Source of the DNA: Trema orientale
Taxonomy: Eukaryota > Streptophyta > Magnoliopsida > Rosales > Cannabaceae
DNA length: 64,000 nt
NCBI GenBank assembly: GCA_002914845.1
Contig: JXTC01000093.1
Coordinates: 326,967 to 390,966, forward strand
Direction of reading: 5' to 3'
Of this stretch, positions 1 through 11,309 are shown piece by piece. The notes beneath the pieces were generated by a model. That model had not been told where the DNA came from. It saw nothing but the letters and a program-made list of their open reading frames with translations, and made no database searches. The translations under genes and the position numbers were made by a program. Numbering within the stretch: the first letter of the stretch is position 1; each line of letters begins with the position of its first letter.

Positions 1-27
1 GGCTAACTAGCTGTTACTGCTCTTCAG

Positions 28-923
28 GTCATCATTAGTCATCAAGCTCTTCCATGTTTGCTTACTTTATTGACAAACAATTACAAGAAGAGCATCAAGN
101 NNNNNNGAAACAAGGAGCAGATTCAGGTAAGTGTGCAGATTTGGACTTATGTTGGTTTCTCCTCGTTTCTTTATACTTGCAATACATGGTGTCATGATAT
201 AATTTGTTCTCGATCTAACTAGTTCACATATTTATACTTGCAATACATGGTGTCATGATATAATTTGTTCTCGATCTAACTAGTTCACATATCATGTGGT
301 ATTTGGGTTTGACAGGCTGTAATTGAGGCTCAAATAATTGGTCCTCTTGTTACTCTGCTTCAAAATGCTGAATTTGATATTAAAAAAGAGGCTGCTTGGG
401 CAATCTCAAATGCTACATCTGGTGGTTCTCCAGAACAAATAAAGTAAGCATAATCCCCCTCCCCCCCACCCCTTGAATCTTGTATTGTCATATATATGTA
501 TATGTATAGATATTTTATGTGCTGAACTGTGATTTTGTCTTCTTCAGGTTCTTAGTAAGTCAGGGGTGTATCAAGCCTCTGTGTGATCTTCTTATCTGCC
601 CCGACCCTAGGATTGTCACAGTGTGTTTGGAAGGGCTTGAAAACATCTTGAAGGTCGGAGAAGGCGAGAAGACTTCGGGTGCTACTGGAGGTGTCAATCT
701 CTATGCTCAGCTGATTGATGATGCTGAGGGGTTGGAGAAAATTGAGAATCTTCAGAGTCATGACAACACCGAGATATATGAGAAGGCAGTAAAGATTCTT
801 GAGACGTATTGGCTTGAGGAAGAGGATGACACAATGCCACCTGGTGATGCTTCTCAATCTGGATTCAACTTTGGAGGGAGTGAGGTTCCTGCTGTGCCTT
901 CTGGTGGATTCAACTTCAGTTGA
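28..923 (+). CDS. Importin subunit alpha, 3' part (last three exons)
   Basis: Nuclear import receptor that binds nuclear localisation signals and hands cargo to importin-beta. Only the C-terminal armadillo repeats are present; the 5' end lies outside the window. Exons 28-126, 316-443 and 548-923 have AG/GT borders and matching phases. The translation carries typical importin-alpha stretches such as [34 protein letters not shown] and [20 protein letters not shown], and ends in the plant-type tail GGFNFS before TGA. A run of seven N at 100-106 sits inside the first exon where the family has the conserved KEACWTISNITAG segment. About 37 bases are needed there to keep the frame, so the N count is not the real gap size. 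Identification is firm; the paralogue (IMPA number) cannot be told. Confidence 0.93.
170..291 (+). repeat. Exact 61-bp tandem duplication in an importin-alpha intron
   Basis: Bases 170-230 are repeated without a mismatch at 231-291, inside the 127-315 intron. The identity implies either a very recent duplication or an assembly artefact next to the N run at 100-106. Confidence 0.9.
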
Positions 924-3900
924 AGGTAGTTAACACACAAATTTACTAAATATGATGGTTTGTCTGGGTTTTTGATATCCACTGTATCGCTCAAGTATGA
1001 CTGTTTTTATACTGAGATTTGGATTAGGCCAGGTTACAGGTTCTTGTGCTGCGTTTGAGTTACATGTTTGATACCACTTCTGTTTAATCTATATGGCAGT
1101 GGCTCGGATCTTAAGAACGACTGGATCGAGAAAGCATGGCGACTTACGGATTTATTATACGACAAGCATCTGCCACAAAGGATAACTATAAAAGTCGGGG
1201 TTCTATTTTTGGTGAGTCGTTTATCCCCCGCTGGTTGGGCCTTTATCACACACAGCGGATGTCGAGTCTTTCATTTGTTCTTTTTTTTTTTTTTGGGGTA
1301 TTGTTTTAGTTTTGATAGAAAGTGGTGTAAGCTAAAGTGTTGGTTATGGTTCGTTACCAAGTCATTTTGGCACTTTCCAGAGTCTCCATAAATATTTGCT
1401 TTTGTAGTATGAGGATACCATTCCTGTCCGTTGTACGTTGTCTGGTGATAAACTTAATTTTTTGGGGCTTCAGAGTTCAGAGTTGTTGATGAATTTAATC
1501 GAGTATTGTCCGGAGGGATATACGTCCGCTGGTCTGATGTCAGAAGTTGTTTAAAAAAAATTCTTATTATGAAGAGAAAATTTTATTATCTATATAATCT
1601 TTCTGGTTTCATGCTCTTTTATAACTGTTAAAATTGCCAGACTTTTGCTAAGGATTGTTGAATTTGTTAAACATATTAAATGAAGTGACATTTGCCGTGT
1701 CATAATGAATTTAAATCTGGTGCTATACTTGATATTTATTGCTTAATAAGGTGATTCTTTGGTCAAATGTATTGCCATACAATATAGTGCCGCGTGTCAG
1801 TCTTAAGTGGTTTTGGGACTGTGCTGTTTAAACTGTTGCTATGCCATTAATTTCTAGGTACGGTGTGTTATTAAGGATCATATTGGCAGTTTCTTGATCG
1901 GAAGTTGGTGGTAGAAGCAATGTAAATCGAGTCAAAACGATGTTTGTATTGAAATCAAATATGGTTTTGGGATTTCTTTCAAAAAAACAAAAAAGATGGT
2001 TTTGGGATTATTCCGTGGGGATATTTCTGTGATGAGAAACATGGCTTTCACGTCTGCCACTGGGTTTGAATCCAAACGGAGCCTGCTTAGCTTAGCCTAT
2101 TTAAAAGAAGAGGAAAAGTAGATACTTGGTGTCAAAAAGAAGAGAACAAGGATGCTTTTAATTGTCCAAGTCATAACTTGGTTGCAAGTTTTGGACTTTT
2201 TCATTGTTAGATTATCTACAAATAAGTGTCCATCATAATCGTAACTTTAAGTAATAATCCATTGTTTGGAAAAGAAAATAAGGCTTAAATGCTACAACTC
2301 TGTAGACTGTAGATTATGGAACAAAAAGATGGTACTTCTTTTTCCCTACGAGAATAGTTAATTCACAAACTAATGGTACAGAGAAATAGACTGCTCTTCC
2401 ACACCGGGGCTTGGTGGGTCTGTATATGATTATTGATAATGTAATGCTAGGACTACTATCATTTCTTTTCGTCAAATAACGTGATACATTATATTAATAT
2501 CATAAGGCGATACTGCACTACTTAAAACTATGCAATTAGAAATTATGCCATTCCCACATCGTATAGTGTAATCTTTTCGTGCGAAATATGTGTTGTCATT
2601 AGCATTACTGTTTTGTATAGTATTGTAATGCATCATATATATTTATTCTGCTTAAAGAAAGAGGAATATAACGAGTTTAATACACAATCTATTGATTCCT
2701 GAGTGTCTTTAAGAAAACATTTCTTGACATGGTTTCATGTTACCGAGGGAAGTAATAAATTTCTTATGAGTACCTACTCTCTCGTTCTAGAGAGAAGAAA
2801 AGAGAATTTTCAAAGGGCTCAACTTTTAATGACAAAATATGGCTGAAATTGTATAAAGCATGGGGAAGATGAAAAGCAAATAGCAACACTACTTCCCATT
2901 ATCCCAATTTTATTTTTCTTTCTAATTTCTCATAATATTTGCTGAAAAGAGACCTTTAAACCTGACAGTAACCTACTAATCTCTTTTTGGGCTTCTTTTC
3001 TTTGGGTGCTGGAGGCCCCTCTTTTTTTTTTTGGTGAGATCAATACACATTGGTGCTCTGTTTAGGGCATGATTCATCTAAGATACTGAAGAGAGTGAAA
3101 ACTGAAAAGTGAAAGGGGCACTTAGTTTTGCCATTTTGTCCCTTTTGTTGGGGAACTTTTTCTTGTAGGATACTTCTAGACTACAATGCAAAAAGTGTGG
3201 TCTACAAGGGCTTTTCTTTTTTGGCTGAAAACTGATGTGCTTTGTTCCTTTGTTGCATCGCCATATTCAACGATCCTTTGTTGATTTGGTCATCATAGCA
3301 ATGAAAATGCATAAAGATGTTTACCAGAGAAAGATAAGTAACAATTAGACACGCGATTTCATTATTCTTTTATTAGAGTGTTATAATGAGATCCACTCTA
3401 ATAGATAGTTGAGATTTGTCTCACGTTAGTATTTCACTTATTAGATATATTCCTGTAAAAAATAAAATAATATACTATGTTAAACTGGCTCTTCATATAT
3501 GGTTTTTTTTCCAACACTGTCCATTCAACCAAAAGTTGGTATATACGGCTATTTGGAAATCTAAAGTCGTAAGCATATAACCAAACTTTTATATGTATCG
3601 TGATTGTAAGTGTAATCTGTAGTATACACCTCTCAACAAGTCCAAATTCAAATCTCTTCACCAGAAAAAAAAATAGAAGTATTATATATGTATATATATT
3701 TGTACCCATATATATAGAGAGTTTACAATTCATAATCCTTCTTATACGGGTTGTGTTTCTCCTTTCCCTACAAAGCTCAGCTACAAACATGACACAGGCA
3801 TTCCTTATCTTTGTTTCTAGTTTTGTCCTATTTGGTATCTGCACTTAAAAGGGTTTACAAGGAACACAAATTTACCTAATTATATATTGTCTAATTAATT

Positions 3901-4319
3901 AGAATAATATATGCGAAACCTCAACTACTCCATGAGGTATGGTTTATACTTTTGCCATACAAATACAGGCCATTTATACAGTGTTTGTTGCCCATTTTAT
4001 GTTCTATTTCTCCACAATTGTGTGTGTTGTCCTCCACTAATATCTTCTGAACTAAAAATTAAAAAGAATTCTAATATTGGACGTATGCCAATAAAACTAT
4101 AAATACCATTATACTAATACGTAAATACCAATAAGAAACAGAGATTGAAAATTACATTTCCAACAAAAGAGATAATGAAAGCCGAAAACCAAACGCGCCT
4201 GTTTCAATTCCCGAACCCAAACAGACTCGGGTAAGGCCGTAATAAAAACCGAGTACAGCACAGAGCGAGTAACCCTTTTCTCCTCACTCGCAGCGGGTAA
4301 GGAAAACACGCACTCGTGC
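924..4319. other. Importin-alpha 3' UTR, then gene-free AT-rich spacer
   Basis: The first few hundred bases are probably importin-alpha 3' UTR. The rest has no ORF with recognisable similarity, no splice-consistent exon chain and no clear terminal repeats. The short ORFs here look like chance. Confidence 0.6.
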
Positions 4320-4805
4320 ATGTCGCCACGTGTCCGGCTATCTTCCCCGAAATTTGGCGGGTGTTGGGCTACGTCACCAGCAGTAATACGTCTCGCGAAA
4401 TCGGCAGTGAGGACACTTTCGTCATTTCAACCAAAAACCAATTCGGTTAGGGTTTTTTCTTCTTTTTTTTTTGTACATATCCAATATCCAGTAGCAAGTA
4501 GCAACCACTATCGCGGTGTGTGTGTGTCTCTCTCTCTCTCTTACTTTCTCTCTCTAAACTCTTTTTGCTTTTTTAATTTTTTTTTTTAAAAAGGACAAAA
4601 ACCCTTATTTTAGCTCATCACGTTCTCTCTGGCTTCCACTTCAAATTGGGGTTTTTGGGGTTTTGAGCTCATTTCTTTGCTAGAAATGATCAAATGATGA
4701 TGGTTTTTGAGTCTCATGCACATACTGATCACTAGACTAGCTCATTCGTTCGTTCGTTCTCTCTCTCAGTCTCTGTCATTGAGATTTTGGACTAGTACTG
4801 GATCA
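4320..4805 (+). promoter_or_regulatory. Proximal promoter and 5' UTR of the B-GATA gene
   Basis: A locally GC-richer segment upstream of the GATA start. It contains a perfect G-box CACGTG at 4327-4332 in the context GCCACGTGTC, an E2F-like TTTGGCGG at 4353-4360 and an ACGTCA core at 4371-4376. CT-rich tracts at 4528-4560 and 4758-4770 lie in the probable 5' UTR. G-boxes are binding sites for PIF and other bHLH or bZIP factors. That they act on this gene is inference from position. Confidence 0.5.
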
Positions 4806-5479
4806 ATGGGCACCGTGGATCTTAGTGAAAAGGTTTGGTTTCAAACCTTTTTTTTTTTTTTTCGAAAAATTTTGAGCTTCGAGTTTCGCTTTCATGGTGG
4901 GTTTTTTTTTATATTAATTTTGAATCTGATATTTTGACTATTTTGGTTTTTTTTTTTTTTTGATGAAACAGAAACCATTGCCTGATCATACGAGTGAGAA
5001 CAAGAAATGCTGCGTTGACTGTAGGACCACTAGGACTCCCTTGTGGAGAGGAGGCCCAGCTGGACCCAAGGTCAGTCCCCACTCCCCCCCACTGGTTCTA
5101 TCCTCATCACANGATCAGGTACAGGAAGAAGATGGTCTCTGTGGTGAGATTGAGAAAAGGAAGGGAGAGGAAGAGAGAGAGAACCCATAATCATACTCGT
5201 ACTCATGCCACTTCTAGTACTTCCACGGCCACCATAACCAACACCAGCTCTGCCACTGCGACTACTGAAAACGACACTAAAGATGGCAGAGAGAGGGGGC
5301 TTAGTAAGACTCTAAAGGTGCGTTTAATGGCTTTGGGAAAGGAGGTGTTGTCGCACAGGTTGTCGTCGCCGTCTGTGGTGGTGAAGAAACAAAGGTGTCG
5401 TAGGAGGAGGAAGTTGGGGGAGGAGGAACAAGCAGCTGTTTTATTAATGGCTCTCTCTTGTGGCTCTGTTTTTGCTTAA
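4806..5479 (+). CDS. LLM-domain B-class GATA transcription factor (zinc finger interrupted by an assembly gap)
   Basis: Nuclear DNA-binding factor of the GATA15/16/17 type. Exon 1, 4806-4832, encodes MGTVDLSEK; exon 2, 4972-5070, encodes the first zinc-finger half with CVDC and TPLWRGGPAGPK. GT at 5071 is a good donor at the place where this family has an intron. Sequence then resumes at 5113 with IRYRKK, right after a single N at 5112. The intron end and the conserved SLCNACG codons, holding the second Cys pair, are therefore missing from the assembly. The last exon ends with VLLMALSCGSVFA before TAA at 5477-5479, the leucine-leucine-methionine tail that defines LLM-domain B-GATAs. The tail is rich in Ser, Thr and basic residues. 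I read this as an intact gene with a collapsed gap, not a pseudogene. Confidence 0.88.
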
Positions 5480-7150
5480 AAAGTATTTAAAAAAAAAAAG
5501 AAAAAAGAAAGAATAGTCTAATGGGGTGAGGGGTTGAAAAGTACAAGACACCCTAATCAGCCAACATACCTTTCTCTGTCTTTATTTTTTTTTTCCCTAT
5601 TTATTTTAAGTTCTACTACTATGGGGGTCTTAATTATGAAAGTGATACACCCTTTTATGAATGTAATTTTGGGGTGGTATGATATGATAGTGTGAGGGAG
5701 GGAGTAAGGAATGGAGGTCAATGAAATAGGGGAGTTAAATGGTTCTGAGAGGATGACATTCCTGTTTTTGGTACCATCTTAATTGTATTGTACATATTAT
5801 TGGAATTAGAATGAGTTCCATATAGATTATATTTACGTATCATCTTTTGATTTTGCCTGGGCTATATTTGTTTAACGACATTATATAGTTTGACTAATCA
5901 AAAAATATATATAGATGTCCGAATTTTACACTTTTTTTGCAATATTTGCCCCTTTTTTTGGCTGGAAATTGCCTTTAATTGATAAAATGTCATTCATACC
6001 GGGGGGAGTTCTTATGCAGCCAAGAAGGCAATAAAGTCCTACCATTTTTATAAAAAAAAATTATTTGAAGAAGCAATGAAGTCACTCTTTACTTTTTAGA
6101 ACAAAGCATATTGTAGAACCTCCTAGGTCATGAAAAGGCTGAGCCTTGGGAACCGTATTCAATTATCCACCTAGCCAATTTCCAGGAAGACCACTTTCAG
6201 TTAGAGCCCGTGTCAAAACTCTAAGCCCAACTATTTTTAGGCCCACTATTGGCCCATTTCTGGTTAACTTTGGGCTGTCTTAGCTTAGGCAACGTTTATG
6301 AGCCGTATTTTCAGATTTAAGCCCATTCCAATGATAACTGACTACAATCATATTTCAAAACCCAAAAGCAATTCTCAAATCCGTTGTCAGAGCTTTTCGT
6401 AATTTTGACCTTTTCTGCACATGTCAATTCGTCAATGTTATGTATCATGTTCTCTGAAGCAAGGTATAAACCACTCAAGATGCTCCTTACTTCAAGACTC
6501 TAAATCCTCTTTGATCCACAATTTACGGTTTTGATGTGAGTTCACAATTCACAAGACGTATTATAATAAATAACCAATCTAGCTATTACTGACCACTTGG
6601 ACTTAACACGTTTGTCTTTTTATGCAAAACATATTGTTTTAGGCACGTACAAATCTAAGAACCTCTATTATGTATGGTGACTTATGATGTGGAGACCAAT
6701 TATTCCGAGTAGAATCGTATCAACTATAAAGTACATGGACCCTGGTTTAACATATTTAGTTAGGATAATCCATTTTTAGACATATCTAAAAGGCGAAACA
6801 TAATTTTAAAATCTTACATGGGGTTCACTCCCAAAAAAGAAAAGAAAATAAATTCTTATATGGGATTTCAAGTTGGAAGAAGCCCAACTTAAAATATGTC
6901 TCAATCTAATGGTTCAAAAACGTGCATCATTAAATTCCGCATTACAAAACTCTCTTAAATATGTTGGCAAGAAATAAGAATTCAAGAAATAAAGATATTT
7001 ATTTATCTATTAAAAAAAAAAAAGAAAAGAAAAAGAAAAGAAAGGTAAGGAAGGAATGCCGAATGAGCCTTAGGCGGGTCAGGCGCACGATCCGCAACTA
7101 TTGGGACGCACAATTTTTTCTGGTTTCCATTGTCGTTCGTCCCCATATTC
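5480..7150. other. GATA 3' UTR and intergenic spacer
   Basis: No coding signal found. Several GGCCCA/AGCCCA-type motifs cluster at about 6225-6320, roughly 0.9 kb before the next TATA-like box; whether they work in a promoter is unknown. The rest is AT-rich single-copy-looking DNA. Confidence 0.5.
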
Positions 7151-7159
7151 ACTCCCTCT

Positions 7160-8613
7160 CGCTCTTTGATAACCCCTCTCTATATTTATTTATATATATA
7201 TATGGATACATATATCTCTATAGTGACAAGAGTATAACTTCACTTCCATTACACGTTTCTCCAAATGCGGTTCTTTTCCCAATTCGAATTGCTTCCAGGC
7301 AACTCTCTCTTTCTCATTTCCATTTCTTTGTTATATTCGTTTAGTTACTCTCAGTTTTGGGTTTCTTACAAATCGAACCAAACTAAGAGAAAACCCAATT
7401 TCCCTGTTCGTTTTCGCTTTATTTTCCATCTTGTTTCGACCCTTTTGAGTTGATATTCTTGGTTTGTTTTTTTTCACATTTCAAATTTTTGTTGAAATTT
7501 TACATCTTGTTATGGTGTGTGCCTGTGAATCTGTGATATAGATATTGAAAGCTTAGACGAGATATATTGTGCAGAGATTTCAACCCCTTTTCTTGTTTCG
7601 ATTATGGAATCAATGAGCTTCAGTTGTTTGATTAAATGGGTTGTTTTTGTTTTGTTGTATGCTAGTTTGTTTGTGATCGAACTTAACGTTTCTGGGAAAG
7701 TCTGGATTTTGGTTCTTATCGGTTCCAAGGAAACGTTTTGCCTTTGGATTGTGATAATGTTATATATAATTAGATCGTCCCTGGATTGGCTTCGTTTTGT
7801 TGTTGCAATTAATCATTGCTCTTTTTGATCTCCCTTTACGACTTGAAAACTTTAGAATACAGCGTTAGTATCTCTACTTGTTCTGTCTTATACGTTATAT
7901 CTGCATATAAACTTTACTGGGTTTAATCGAGTTGGTTTAGGTGGAACTTTGCTTTATAGGATCCAAATAACACCGTGTGCTGATGCTTTTAAATTTTTTA
8001 TTTGGAGAATTCTTTGCCTTGGGGTGCTTTGTTTGGTTTAAATTGTCGTTTAGGATTCCAGATGTTTATTGTTAAGGTAGAACTGAACTAAATTTTAATT
8101 TTTTCCTGAAAGCTCTGATGAATTGTCAATGGAATAGGATTTTTCCCCGAAAGCTCTGATAAATTGTCAATGAAATAGTGCATCCATATTGCATTATGCA
8201 AAGATTGGCCTTTTATTGGAAAAAGAAAAAGAAAAAGAAAAAAAAACGGTAGTTTTTATTTAGAGAACTTGAAAGTCCACTTAATCCCCTGTAGAGTATC
8301 ATTTGAACCACCAAATTCTAGGATGTTTGAAATTGAAATTCACAGCTTGAAAGTAGATTACTTTATTCTCATTGTTTACTGAATTGCTGACCCCATGATT
8401 ATTTGTTAAATTGCCCATTTCGTGAGCTAGCTTCTTACTCTTCCTGGTTTCACTCACAGTATTTCATCCCAGCTGCAGGGATTGATGTAAAGGATAGGTT
8501 GTCATTAGTTTGTCAATTGTTTTTCTTCTTAATGTTTCTTTTGTATCTTTCTTTTGTAGGTGAAAGGCTATTGTCCTTGTGATGCTGAACTCCTTACCTG
8601 TTGTTGAGTTCAG
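7160..8613 (+). promoter_or_regulatory. Promoter, 5' UTR and probable 5' UTR intron of the DPD1-like gene
   Basis: A long TATA-like stretch lies at 7181-7200. Pyrimidine-rich leader sequence follows. A polypyrimidine tract and AG at 8558-8559 make a good acceptor just upstream of the start codon, so a 5' UTR intron is likely; its donor is not resolved. Inside it an imperfect 41-bp tandem repeat lies at about 8103-8185. An 11-codon upstream ORF starts at 8582. Confidence 0.5.
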
Positions 8614-8617
8614 ATGA
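8582..8617 (+). promoter_or_regulatory. Upstream ORF overlapping the DPD1-like start codon
   Basis: ATG at 8582 opens an 11-codon reading frame (MLNSLPVVEFR) whose TGA at 8615-8617 overlaps the main ATG at 8614 as ATGA. If the mature leader keeps this region, which the acceptor at 8558-8559 predicts, ribosomes would end the short peptide exactly at the main start. A regulatory role is inference. Confidence 0.5.
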
Positions 8618-9963
8618 GAATAGTTCCCATGTGTCTTTCTATCTTTCAAAGCCCTAGATGCAGAATCAATAATTTAGCCAATTTTTGGAGCGGAAGCTTC
8701 CATGGTTGGACTAGGAGGTACAGTACTAGCTCAAAGCTGCATGATTCCAAAGTCCAAGGGATTGGTGGAGGAAATGCTAAGAGATGGACAAGAAGGCCTG
8801 TTACAACAAAAACGGAAGGAAGTGTTAAGACTGCTCGAAGCAGTAAATCAAGCAGCATTAGGCATGAAATTTTGGATGGAACGGTTTCAACAAGTACTAC
8901 CTTGAATATAAATAAAACAGAGATTAGTCAATTCCAAAAGATTCAACATTGTGACATTCAACAAGAGATTGCTCAGAACAAAGAATTGGCGAGCCTTTTG
9001 ACAATTATTGTTTTCGATATTGAGACCACTGGGTTTAGCAGAGAGAATGAAAGCATCATTGAGATTGCACTTCAAATTCTTCGTGGGGGTAAGAATAGCA
9101 CTTTCCAGACATTGGTAAACCCCGATAAATATGTTGCAAATGCACATGTTCATGGCATTACCACTAATATGGTCAACAGACCTGATGTTCCAAGGTATAA
9201 CATCTCATCTCATTTAAGATTTTTTTCTTTTTCCCCCCATTATGTTAGACAAAATTTAGAACATGAATAAAAGCTTCAGTTTTCTAGGTACCAATTCGAG
9301 TTTTTTGGTACCTGGGCTAAATTAATTCATTGAAAAGTGTGAGGAAACTGCTGCTGGTGGTACTAAACTGTGACTCAATCTGATAACTGAACCTCTGGAA
9401 TTGGTATTTTCTGTCATATTTATTAACTGTTTGCTAATAAATATTTTCTTTACATGGAGGATGAAGGAGTTGATACCAATCTTACTTGAGTATGTTAGAA
9501 GCCATCAAATACCTGGCGGTCATGTATTGTGGATTGCTCACAATGCTCGTTCCTTTGACGTACCCTTTCTGATTAAGGAATTCAATCGTTGCTCCATAGA
9601 TATTCCTTCTAATTGGCGATTTCTGGACACCCTTCCTTTGGCACGTGAAGTGATGAAATCTGAAGGTTTGTTTGTGTTTGTTTCTCTGCCCAACCCTCAT
9701 GGTTGAGGAAATATCTAAAAGGCTTTAAATGAACTTTGTCAACAGGATCGAAACTTTCAAGGATATCACTGCAAGCCCTTCGTGAGCATTATGGAATCCC
9801 ACTGGTTGGTTCAGCTCATAGAGCCATGTCCGATGTGAATTGTTTGTCATTGGTTCTTCAAAGGATTACTTTCAACCTGAAGCTTTCAGTCTCTAACCTT
9901 TTTGAGAGATCTTTCAGTGCCTCAGACTTGATCAATCAAAAGAAGAAGAAGAGTTCAGGCTAG
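8614..9963 (+). CDS. DPD1: DEDDh-type 3'-5' exonuclease, DPD1-like, organelle-targeted
   Basis: Mg-dependent exonuclease of the DnaQ/RNase T superfamily. In Arabidopsis DPD1 degrades organelle DNA in pollen and ageing leaves. Exons 8614-9194, 9460-9665 and 9746-9963 join in phase to give 334 residues. The five acidic and histidine positions of the DEDDh motif are visible: D135 and E137 in FDIETTG, D227 in HNARSFDVPFL, and H287 and D292 in HRAMSDV. The first 60 residues are rich in Arg and Ser and almost free of acids, ending a mitochondrion or plastid targeting-type leader (e.g. WTRRYSTSSK). The C-terminus is Lys-rich. Exon 2 completes an Arg codon across the splice and exon 3 a Gly codon. 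Assignment to DPD1 rather than another plant DnaQ-like nuclease rests on leader plus domain layout. Confidence 0.88.
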
Positions 9964-10446
9964 TCATGCCACGCTCATGCGTTTGCTGTAGAACTAACTG
10001 TTTGTTGTAATTTGATGATTTAATCCAAGCTCAACAAGCTGATGCCTGTTAACACCTGGTAATTTGGTGGTGTGGGTGGTTAGCTTTCCCCCCCCCCATA
10101 GGGGTTGTGGACCTTTTGGCTTTTCTTATAGCAGAAAGCTATTCATTGTAATTGTTAACATTATTATCAATAAAAGTCATTACTTAGTGACTGCAATAGT
10201 CTGATGATTGATTGTGTTGGCTGGGAAGTCTAGATATGCTTCCTCAGCCGAGCTACATATAAAAAGAACTGGTTTTAATGTTCAGCAATTAAATTAGTGG
10301 TGAACAATGACTACTAGCCTTTAAAGCTCGAGTTAGTGCTGCAAGTTGGAGGAGAAAATGTATGAATGAGTAGTTCTTTTTGTTCTGCTGTTTTATGTTT
10401 CATGACTATCGTGAAAAACTTTAGCCAAGATAAAAAAATATAGATT
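9964..10446. other. DPD1-like 3' UTR and short spacer
   Basis: A canonical AATAAA lies at 10169-10174, about 200 bases after the stop codon, and is the likely polyadenylation signal. No further gene is seen before the tRNA. A T-run on the minus strand at about 10431-10437 is the tRNA terminator. Confidence 0.6.
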
Positions 10447-10519
10447 GCTTTCGTTGAGAGTCGAACTCAAGACCTCCCGCTTACTAAACGGGTGCTCTAA
10501 CCAACTGAGCTACGAAAGC
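10447..10519 (-). tRNA. tRNA-Thr (anticodon AGT)
   Basis: On the minus strand the 73-base sequence folds as a full cloverleaf. The acceptor stem pairs GCTTTCG with CGAAAGC. The D-arm contains the A-box TAGCTCAGTTGG. The anticodon stem CCCGT/GCGGG closes the loop TTAGTAA, giving anticodon AGT. The T-arm is TTGAG-TTCGACT-CTCAA. There is no intron, and CCA is not encoded. A T-run follows the 3' end within about 10 bases, fitting RNA polymerase III termination, and a CAA motif lies just upstream, as is common in plant tRNA genes. Confidence 0.95.
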
Positions 10520-11040
10520 TGGTTGAAACGACTAACTTTATTAGTTAAAAAGAATAAAAAGAAAAGAAGCCCTATGCAAGTAAACGTCTAACCTTAGCGT
10601 CATTCTGGATTCACGTGATATGACCAGATTTTCTTGGTAGTAGACCAAATGTACGACACAAGAAGTTTCAAAAGGAAGTAGTAAGCCACTACCAAAAGTA
10701 TATTCTGCTTTCGATTGCACAAGTGATGTGTTTCTTTTTATTTGTATAACGAAGTCCATACAAACAATGGAACTAACAAAAGGATCATCTCACTGTAATA
10801 TGTTTGCAAAAAAAATGGAAAGCACCAAAATCACGGGCAAAAGAAAACCACAAGCATCACAAACTGGTTCCTTGGCAAATACATACCATGGGCCAAAGAA
10901 CATCCAAAAATGGCTCTCTATCTATACATATCCCACATTCCCAGTTAATCAATCTTTCACCTCCCCAGGGTTCCCTAATTAAAATGGACAAATGATACTA
11001 ATCTATTGGTTGTTCTTTTTTAAATACCTGTTCCTTTGCC

Positions 11041-11082
11041 CCCCCCCCCCCCAAAAAAAAAAAAAAAAAAAAAAAAAACAAA

Positions 11083-11117
<35 letters not shown>

Positions 11118-11163
11118 NAAAAAAAAACAAAAAAAAAAAAAAAAAAAAAAAAGATAAAAAAAA
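11041..11163. repeat. Poly-C then long interrupted poly-A tract
   Basis: Twelve C are followed by roughly 110 A broken by single C, G and T bases and one N at 11118. The length is unreliable in a draft assembly. ORFs of poly-Lys or poly-Phe read across it are artefacts. Confidence 0.9.
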
Positions 11164-11309
11164 AGAAAAGGTGTCGGTGCTGCGGCTGAAAACTCTATAA
11201 TTCTCTGCAAGGGACAAAATAACCATCTTCGTGCGTGTAGAAATCTCAATGGGGAAGGGTTACAACAATTAGATTGTATCCAAAAGCTGGAAAGAACTCT
11301 CCACACCGA

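Noticed and set aside
3434..3848. Overlapping ORFs of about 80-136 codons on both strands
   Set aside because: Low-complexity hydrophobic translations without known motifs in AT-rich spacer.
10992..11306. Poly-Lys and poly-Phe ORFs
   Set aside because: They are translations of a poly-A/poly-C tract containing an N.
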